From Acidimicrobiaceae bacterium (GTDB taxonomy: Bacteria > Actinomycetota > Acidimicrobiia > Acidimicrobiales > Ilumatobacteraceae), in the NCBI GenBank assembly GCA_947490975.1, contig CANLHV010000090.1, positions 1 through 5,069 on the forward strand: a DNA stretch of 5,069 bases. The letters are read 5' to 3'. Shown in pieces: positions 1 through 5,069 of the stretch (the first letter of the stretch is position 1; every line of letters begins with the position of its first letter). The translations under genes and the position numbers were made by a program. The notes below the pieces were generated by a model. It saw only the letters and a list, made by a program, of their open reading frames with translations, searched no databases and was not told the DNA's origin.

Positions 1-21
1 CGGGCTCTGACTGTTCGATGC

Positions 22-1380
22 CTAGGCGCGGCGCAGGGTTGTGCCGGCTTTTGTGGTTTCGACGAAATAGCCAAGCGCCTGCAATTCGGCACGCAATGCA
101 TCGGCAGTAGCGAAATCTTTTGCCGCGCGAGCTTTATCTAACGCCGTAGCAAGTGTTTGCGCGTCAGCATCAACTGCTTTGGCAACATCAAGTTGCAAAC
201 CAATTGCAATGCACATTTCGCGCACAGCCGAAGACACACTCGCAGCGCTTTGAGTATCGCCCGCGTCAACTGCGACATTGGCGCGGCGCACGGCGTCAAA
301 CAACACGCCCATCGCCACTGGTGTATTCAAATCGTCGTTCATCGCCGCACGAAATGCGTCAAGCGTTGCGACATCTGGTGTGGCAGTCAACGAACTAGTG
401 CGAGCAGCAAACGAGTCGATGCCAGCAAGCGCATTAACCGAAGCGTCAATGTTGTCAAGACCAACTTTGACTGGCGAACGATAATGAGTTTGCAACAACA
501 ACATGCGATAAGCGCGCGCATCGTAGCGATCTAACAAGTCGGGCAAGTTAGTAACGTTGCCCAAACTCTTGGACATTTTTTCGCCTTCGGTATCTACGAC
601 AAAGCCGTTATGCATCCAATGATGTGCGAAGTCTTTGCCGAGCGCAACGGCTTGCGCGCGTTCGTTTTCGTGATGCGGAAATCGCAAGTCGGCGCCACCG
701 CAATGCAAATCGAAACCTTCGCCAAGCAATTCAAGACTCATCACAACACACTCGCTGTGCCAACCTGGTCGACCTTCGCCCCACGGCGACGGCCACGACG
801 GCTCGCCTGGTTTCGAAAACTTCCACAACACAAAGTCAGCAGGGTGTTTCTTTTGATCGGCACCAAAAACATTGCGGTCACCGCCGCCCGCCAACATGTC
901 ATCAATTTTTTGATGCGCGAGCAAACCATAATCAGCCACGACACTCGTATTCATATATATGCCGTCATCGGTGCGATAGGCGGCCTCTTTGGCGACCAGA
1001 TCGGCAATCAAACCAACTATCTGGTCGACATATTCGGTTGCGCGCGGCACATCTGTCGGGCGCTTCACACCCAAGCGAGCCATCGATTCGAACCACACGT
1101 GCTCACACTTTTGAGCGATGTCGAGCCATGGACGACTTTCGCGAGTCGCGCGGTCAATAATTTTGTCGTCAATGTCGGTGATGTTAGAAACAAGTCGAAC
1201 CGCGACCCCTGTCCATTCGAGATAGCGACGCAAAATGTCGTAAACAAGCGTGGCTCGCCCATGGCCGATATGTGGTGGCCCATAAACCGTCGGACCGCAA
1301 AGGTAAATGCTTAGTTCGCCTGGCACACGCTGTTTGAGCGGGCGAATTTGCGCAGTCGCGGTGTCATACAGATTCAGCAC
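22..1380 (-). CDS. cysS: Cysteinyl-tRNA synthetase (CysRS), complete
   Basis: This is a cytoplasmic class I aminoacyl-tRNA synthetase that ligates cysteine to tRNA-Cys with ATP. The 452-residue product matches the usual bacterial CysRS length (about 450-470). Visible signatures are CGPTVY with C28, the HIGH motif (37-40), NITDIDDK (66-73), the FVLWK and GEPSWPSPWG block (about 183-201), GWHSEC (206-211), GGADLRFPHHENE (228-240) and KMSKS (268-272). By family knowledge C28, C211, H236 and E240 are the zinc ligands that select cysteine, and all four are present. The C-terminal helical anticodon-recognition part is intact, including AKDFATADALRAEL (420-433). The start is GTG at 1380-1378: it gives the expected short N-terminus, an in-frame TGA lies at 1416-1414, and no ATG, GTG or TTG lies between. 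No Shine-Dalgarno is visible. The stop is TAG at 24-22. The gene is transcribed divergently from valS. Confidence 0.98.
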   Translation of the reverse strand: MLNLYDTATAQIRPLKQRVPGELSIYLCGPTVYGPPHIGHGRATLVYDILRRYLEWTGVAVRLVSNITDIDDKIIDRATRESRPWLDIAQKCEHVWFESMARLGVKRPTDVPRATEYVDQIVGLIADLVAKEAAYRTDDGIYMNTSVVADYGLLAHQKIDDMLAGGGDRNVFGADQKKHPADFVLWKFSKPGEPSWPSPWGEGRPGWHSECVVMSLELLGEGFDLHCGGADLRFPHHENERAQAVALGKDFAHHWMHNGFVVDTEGEKMSKSLGNVTNLPDLLDRYDARAYRMLLLQTHYRSPVKVGLDNIDASVNALAGIDSFAARTSSLTATPDVATLDAFRAAMNDDLNTPVAMGVLFDAVRRANVAVDAGDTQSAASVSSAVREMCIAIGLQLDVAKAVDADAQTLATALDKARAAKDFATADALRAELQALGYFVETTKAGTTLRRA

Positions 1381-1388
1381 AATGTCTA

Positions 1389-1394
1389 AGGCTA
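1389..1394 (-). promoter_or_regulatory. Candidate -10 element for cysS (TAGCCT)
   Basis: Read on the minus strand, this is TAGCCT, which fits the actinobacterial TANNNT -10 consensus. Eight bases separate it from the cysS GTG, so transcription would begin at or within a couple of bases of the start codon and give a leaderless mRNA. That would agree with the missing Shine-Dalgarno. No convincing -35 hexamer is seen at 16-18 bp spacing. The motif is short and could occur by chance. Confidence 0.3.
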
Positions 1395-1400
1395 GGCGAG

Positions 1401-1406
1401 TACCGT
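1401..1406 (+). promoter_or_regulatory. Candidate -10 element for valS (TACCGT)
   Basis: TACCGT fits TANNNT and ends 9 bases before the valS ATG, placing a predicted transcription start within about 0-3 bases of the start codon. It lies 6 bp from the oppositely oriented cysS candidate, so RNA polymerase could hardly occupy both at once. No -35-like TTGACA is present at the usual spacing. The call rests on one hexamer and the absence of a Shine-Dalgarno. Confidence 0.3.
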
Positions 1407-1415
1407 TATTTCGTC

Positions 1416-4004
1416 ATGTCACGCGTACCCGAGAAGCCAACGATCGAAGGAGTCGAGGCTCGATTCGTAAAACAATGGGAGCAAGACGGCATTTATCGCT
1501 TCGATCGCAGCGCAAAACGTGAAAATATTTTCTCGATTGACACGCCCCCACCCACTGTCAGCGGTTCATTGCACATGGGTCACGTGTTTTCATATACACA
1601 CACCGACACATTGGCGCGTTTTTGGCGAATGCGTGGCAAATCTGTTTTTTATCCGATGGGATGGGATGACAACGGTTTGCCGACCGAGCGCCGAGTACAA
1701 AATTTTTACGGTGTCTCGTGCGACCCATCGCTGAAATATGTCGCGGGTTTTGAGCCACCATTTCGTGGTGATCCTCCGAAAGATGCAAAGCCAGTGCCGG
1801 TATCGCGACCCAACTTCATTGAGTTATGCGATGAGCTAACTGCGCAAGACGAAAAAATTTTTGAAGATTTATTTCGTCGACTTGGTCTTTCAGTCGATTG
1901 GAGTTTGCTCTACACGACGATCAGTGAACACGCACGACGCACCGCGCAAAGCGTGTTTTTGCGAAACCTTGAACGCGGTGAGGCATACACACAAGAAGCG
2001 CCAACTCTTTGGGATGTCGACTTCGGCACGGCAGTCGCACAAGCTGAACTTGAAGATCGCGAACGACCCGGCGCATTTCACAAACTGAAATTTCGCGAGG
2101 CCGCCGACGAAAGCAAAGCGATCATCGTCGAAAGCACTCGCCCAGAATTAATCGCTGCGTGCGTCGGTCTTGTCGCCCACCCCGACGATGCTCGATATAA
2201 ACATTTGTTTGGCAAAAACGCAATCACACCGATTTTTGGCGTCGAAGTGCCGGTGCACCCACACCCACTGGCGCAACCCGACAAAGGTTCGGGTATCGCG
2301 ATGGTTTGCACGTTCGGTGATCTCACTGACGTGATTTGGTGGCGTGAACTCGATCTCGCAACTCGACCAACGATTGGTCGCGACGGCAGATTCGTTGCGC
2401 AAGCACCAGAGGTGATGTCGGCGCAAGCACAAACGCAATATGCAAGGCTCGCCGGCAAGTCGGTAAAGCAGGCGCAAACTTTGACTGTCGAGATGTTGCG
2501 CGAAACTGGTGAACTCACAGAAGAACCGCGCGCGATAACGCACCCCGTCAAGTTTTATGAAAAAGGTGACCGACCGCTCGAGATTGTGACAAGTCGGCAG
2601 TGGTATATCCGCAACGGTGGACGCGACGAAAAATTGCGCAATAAGTTGTTGACCCGCGGCGATGAACTGACGTGGCACCCAGACTTCATGCAGCATCGAT
2701 ATGCGAACTGGGTCGGTGGACTCAACGGCGATTGGCTCGTCAGCCGACAACGATATTTCGGTGTGCCGATACCGCTGTGGTATCGCCTCGATGCAAATGG
2801 CCAAACTATTTATGACAACCCACTCGTGCCGAGTGTTGATCAGTTGCCTGTTGATCCGAGCACCGATGTGCCACACGGCTTCGTGGCTGATCAGCGTGGC
2901 GTGCCGAATGGTTTTACAGGCGACCCCGACATTATGGATACTTGGGCGACTTCGTCACTCACACCGCAACTTGCCGGTCATTGGGTTGATGATCGCGAAA
3001 TGTTCGAGAGAATTTTTCCGATGGATGTTCGACCGCAAGGTCACGACATCATTCGCACGTGGTTGTTTTCGACGATGGTGCGTTCGAACTTTGAGCACGA
3101 CGTTGCACCGTGGAAGAACGCTTGTCTTTCGGGTTGGATTCTCGACCCCGATCGCAAGAAGATGTCGAAGTCGAAAGGCAATGTTGTAACGCCATCAGAT
3201 TTGTTCGACCAATACGGCAGCGATGCCGTGCGATATTGGGCGGCAAGTGCGCGACCAGGTGTCGACACGGCGTTTAGTGAAGATCAAATGAAAGTTGGTC
3301 GCAAACTGGCGACCAAACTTTTGAACTTGACAAAATTCGTTTTGGGTGCCGGTGCAAGCGATGCGACGAACATTGCGGCACAACCAGTCGACCTTGTCGA
3401 CCAAGCGATGCTTGTCAGACTTGCCGAAGTTGTTGATGCTGCGACAGTTGCCCTCGAACAATTTGACTATGCGCGAGCACTCGAGCGCACCGAAGAATTT
3501 TTCTGGTGGTTCTGCGACGATTATGTCGAACTCGTCAAGACACGCGCCTACGGTGAAACCCAAGACTCATCTTCGGCACGAGTGTCACTGCATCGTGCGT
3601 TAAGCATCGTGCAGCGATTACTTGCCCCGATGCTGCCGTTTGCAACCGAAGAGGTTTGGTCGTGGTGGCAATCTGGTTCGATTCACCGCGCCACTTGGCC
3701 GACAACTGCCGATGTTCTCGAGGGTTTCAATGCTGCACCCGATGCAATTGACGGTCTGGATGCAATTTGTCTCGTGCTTGGCGCTGTGCGACGTACAAAA
3801 ACCGAGGCGAAAGTTTCACAACGCGCAGAAGTCTCAAAACTGGTCATTACCGCCGACTCACACACAGTTTCGATCTTGCAATCAAACCTTTTAGATCTGC
3901 GTAATGCTGGCTCGTTGCAAGAAATTGACTTTGTGATATCAGATTCGAGTTCTGAACTTGCAAAGGTCTCTGTTCAGGTCACGCTGGCTGCACCACTAAA
4001 CTAA
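1416..4004 (+). CDS. valS: Valyl-tRNA synthetase (ValRS), archaeal-like type 2 class
   Basis: This is a cytoplasmic class I synthetase that charges tRNA-Val and hydrolyses mischarged Thr-tRNA-Val. The 862-residue protein has TPPPTVSGSLHMGH with the HIGH-type motif HMGH at 53-56, the catalytic-core block GWDDNGLPTER (82-92), and a CP1 editing domain at about 200-375 containing ESTRPE (239-244) and GSGIAMVCTFGD (291-302). It continues with GDWLVSRQR (438-446), DIMDTWATSS (505-514), the tRNA-contacting DIIRTW (544-549), KMSKS (582-586) and a helical anticodon-binding domain at about 660-800. DDNGLPTER in place of DHAGIATQ, and CTFGD in place of TPAHD, mark the type 2 class known from archaea, Rickettsia and, from memory, several actinobacteria. 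The usual bacterial C-terminal coiled-coil arm is absent and no CxxC zinc motif is seen. The ATG at 1416 leaves a normal N-terminus; no Shine-Dalgarno precedes it. The stop is TAA, 7 bp before the LCP gene. The reading frame is unbroken. Confidence 0.98.
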   Translation: MSRVPEKPTIEGVEARFVKQWEQDGIYRFDRSAKRENIFSIDTPPPTVSGSLHMGHVFSYTHTDTLARFWRMRGKSVFYPMGWDDNGLPTERRVQNFYGVSCDPSLKYVAGFEPPFRGDPPKDAKPVPVSRPNFIELCDELTAQDEKIFEDLFRRLGLSVDWSLLYTTISEHARRTAQSVFLRNLERGEAYTQEAPTLWDVDFGTAVAQAELEDRERPGAFHKLKFREAADESKAIIVESTRPELIAACVGLVAHPDDARYKHLFGKNAITPIFGVEVPVHPHPLAQPDKGSGIAMVCTFGDLTDVIWWRELDLATRPTIGRDGRFVAQAPEVMSAQAQTQYARLAGKSVKQAQTLTVEMLRETGELTEEPRAITHPVKFYEKGDRPLEIVTSRQWYIRNGGRDEKLRNKLLTRGDELTWHPDFMQHRYANWVGGLNGDWLVSRQRYFGVPIPLWYRLDANGQTIYDNPLVPSVDQLPVDPSTDVPHGFVADQRGVPNGFTGDPDIMDTWATSSLTPQLAGHWVDDREMFERIFPMDVRPQGHDIIRTWLFSTMVRSNFEHDVAPWKNACLSGWILDPDRKKMSKSKGNVVTPSDLFDQYGSDAVRYWAASARPGVDTAFSEDQMKVGRKLATKLLNLTKFVLGAGASDATNIAAQPVDLVDQAMLVRLAEVVDAATVALEQFDYARALERTEEFFWWFCDDYVELVKTRAYGETQDSSSARVSLHRALSIVQRLLAPMLPFATEEVWSWWQSGSIHRATWPTTADVLEGFNAAPDAIDGLDAICLVLGAVRRTKTEAKVSQRAEVSKLVITADSHTVSILQSNLLDLRNAGSLQEIDFVISDSSSELAKVSVQVTLAAPLN
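3997..4002 (+). promoter_or_regulatory. Weak candidate -10 element (TAAACT) before the LCP gene
   Basis: TAAACT fits TANNNT and ends 9 bases before the LCP ATG at 4012, the same spacing as the valS candidate. It overlaps the last codons and stop of valS. It could give the LCP gene its own leaderless transcript in addition to read-through from valS. A second match, TAATTT at 4002-4007, is only 4 bases from the ATG and less suitable. AT-rich stop-codon regions easily produce such matches, so this is weak. Confidence 0.18.
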
Positions 4005-4011
4005 TTTCAAC

Positions 4012-5069
4012 ATGGCGCGAACGAAACGAGCTAAATCTGGCGTTGCCGCGCGGCCAAAACTGCACTACTTCGTGTTGGTTTTCAATATTTTTGTCATAAC
4101 GGCACTGGTTGCAAGTGCCGTAGGTTTGTTCTGGGTTAGCGGTCGTCTCAATCAGAGGCTCGTCGTCACGCTCGACAAGCCAACTAAACCCAGCGCCAGC
4201 GACGACGGATCAACAATCGGCACCGATTGGGATTTAAACACCGAAAATCTTGATGCCAAGAACTTCTTGTTAACCGGCTCTGACAATGGCGCTTGCACCA
4301 GCCCTGACAGTGCAACTTCAGGCGGTATCGGCGATCGCACGAGTTTTGGTGAACGAAGTGACACGATCATGATCATTCGCATTGACCCGAGTTCAAAGCA
4401 AGCAGCGATACTTTCGTTTCCACGCGACTTGTGGGTCGATATCGCTGGCACAACCCGACAGAACAGAATCAACTCGGCATTTCAAAGCACAGACCCAAAT
4501 CGATTAGTTGCAACTATTAAAGAAAATTTCGATGTGCCGATTGATCACTATGTCAACATCAACTTTTGCGCGTTCAAAGAAATCGTCACTGCGGTCGGTG
4601 GCGTGAAGGTGCCATTTTCGTATCCAACTCGAGACAAGAAGACTGGTTTTAATGTTGCGGCCCCTGGGTGTATCAATTTTGATGGCGACACAGCACTTGC
4701 ATATGTTCGCTCGCGATCTGGCTATCGATATTTTGATCCAACCAAACAAGCATGGCTCGAAGACCCGACCGGTGATTTAGGCCGAATCAAACGTCAGCAA
4801 GATTTTTTAAGACGTTCAATGCAGCGTGCACTCGACAAAGGTTCAAAGAGTTTGTCGGTGGCCAATGACTTGCTGAACTCAGCGCTAAAAAATGTGATCA
4901 CTGACGACGAGCTCACCCCTGGTGGCATGTTGACACTCGCCCAGGCGATGCGTGACTTAAACACACAATCAATCGCAACCTACACAATTGACTCAAATCA
5001 AAAACGAATTGGTGACATGTCGGTGCTAATACCTTCTTTAAAAACCGAAGAAATGCAGAAAGTTTTGGC
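4012..5069 (+). CDS. LytR-CpsA-Psr (LCP) family cell-envelope protein, 3' end beyond window
   Basis: The frame is open from the ATG at 4012 to the window edge (352 full codons, no stop). A short basic N-terminus (MARTKRAKSG) precedes one membrane segment at about 19-42 and a polar linker at about 55-80, giving a type II protein with its domain outside the membrane. The LCP domain covers about 84-270: NFLLTGSD (84-91), ERSDTIMIIRIDP (114-126, D117), SFPRDLW (135-141, R138 and D139), NRINSAF (151-157), VGGV (195-198), ALAYVRSR (228-235) and DLGRIKRQQDFLR (255-267). LCP proteins move glycopolymers from polyprenyl-phosphate carriers to peptidoglycan, and these Arg and Asp residues bind the carrier phosphates; the polymer here is unknown. 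Cysteines lie at 95, 186 and 220. An in-frame TAA at 3997-3999 makes 4012 the first start. No Shine-Dalgarno is seen. The 7-bp gap from valS suggests co-transcription. Whether a LytR_C domain follows cannot be seen. Confidence 0.93.
   Translation, partial: MARTKRAKSGVAARPKLHYFVLVFNIFVITALVASAVGLFWVSGRLNQRLVVTLDKPTKPSASDDGSTIGTDWDLNTENLDAKNFLLTGSDNGACTSPDSATSGGIGDRTSFGERSDTIMIIRIDPSSKQAAILSFPRDLWVDIAGTTRQNRINSAFQSTDPNRLVATIKENFDVPIDHYVNINFCAFKEIVTAVGGVKVPFSYPTRDKKTGFNVAAPGCINFDGDTALAYVRSRSGYRYFDPTKQAWLEDPTGDLGRIKRQQDFLRRSMQRALDKGSKSLSVANDLLNSALKNVITDDELTPGGMLTLAQAMRDLNTQSIATYTIDSNQKRIGDMSVLIPSLKTEEMQKVL

Larger units (their letters stand above)
1381..1415. promoter_or_regulatory. 35-bp divergent cysS/valS intergenic control region
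   Basis: This is the entire space between the cysS GTG start and the valS ATG start, so the core promoter elements of both genes must lie here or reach into the opposite coding sequence. No AGGAGG-like ribosome binding site precedes either start; the nearest purine-rich run, AGGCGAG at 1394-1400, is 15 nt from the valS ATG, which is too far. A TANNNT hexamer faces each gene (listed separately). The space is too short for a T-box leader or any other structured riboswitch. That promoter function sits here follows from the gene layout; the exact elements are inference. Confidence 0.6.

Noticed and set aside
1..21. Start of a further minus-strand gene or a terminator downstream of cysS
   Set aside because: Only 21 bases are available, with no start codon in a convincing context and no hairpin plus T-run, so nothing can be called.
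610..1314. Plus-strand open frame of 234 codons antisense to cysS
   Set aside because: It lies wholly inside the strongly supported cysS gene, its translation is rich in Arg, His and Thr without any recognisable domain, and it has no start signal. It is a by-product of the codon bias of cysS.
1381..1415. T-box or other amino-acid-sensing leader for valS or cysS
   Set aside because: Only 35 bp separate the two start codons, far too short for a T-box, and no T-box sequence or hairpin is visible.
2148..2876. Minus-strand open frame of 242 codons opposite valS, with another at 2078-2551
   Set aside because: Both lie opposite the editing and core domains of valS, show no domain or low-complexity signal, and have no intergenic space for expression. 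They are shadow frames.
3385..3405. Repeated GTCGACC words with palindromic character inside valS
   Set aside because: They encode ordinary ValRS residues (QPVDLVDQ), and TCGA-containing words are common throughout this window, so no separate function is supported.
4152..4749. Minus-strand frames at 4152-4472 and 4504-4749 at the right end
   Set aside because: The plus strand here encodes a clear LCP domain with ordered motifs; the minus frames show nothing recognisable.
1..5069. A novel defence, mobile or biosynthetic system
   Set aside because: All but about 60 bases belong to three recognisable gene families; there is no unexplained ORF, repeat array, integrase, toxin pair or anomalous composition.

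Overview
The window reads as ordinary chromosomal housekeeping DNA from a free-living actinobacterium (Actinomycetota). Base composition is moderate (about half GC by eye), and arginine CGN and serine TCG codons are common. The evidence for the phylum is: an actinobacterial-looking CysRS; a ValRS of the 'DDNGLPTER / CTFGD' type, which I remember from archaea and several actinobacterial lineages; and a LytR-CpsA-Psr (LCP) protein with the actinobacterial pattern 'YVRSR ... DP.GDLGRI.RQQ'. Moderate GC plus very tight gene packing would suit an aquatic Acidimicrobiia-type lineage, but that finer placement is a guess.

Layout: on the minus strand, cysS runs from a GTG at 1380 back to a TAG at 22. 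A 35-bp divergent intergenic region (1381-1415) separates it from valS on the plus strand (1416-4004). After only 7 bp, a membrane-anchored LCP-family gene starts at 4012 and runs off the right edge at 5069. The first 21 bases lie downstream of cysS and hold nothing I can call. There is no gene-free stretch over 300 bases, and I saw no RNA gene, mobile element, CRISPR array or sizeable repeat.

How the genes work together: cysS and valS charge tRNA-Cys and tRNA-Val in the cytoplasm and fire divergently from a shared, very short control region. The LCP protein acts outside the membrane, probably attaching a glycopolymer to peptidoglycan, and its closeness to valS suggests co-transcription. None of the three genes has a recognisable Shine-Dalgarno sequence. 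Each has a TANNNT hexamer ending 8-9 nt before its start codon, which fits the leaderless transcription common in actinobacteria, although this is inference from short motifs.

I found no previously undescribed system here. The points most worth a second look are the compact bidirectional start region, the archaeal-like ValRS class without a C-terminal coiled coil, and the cysteines in the extracytoplasmic LCP domain.
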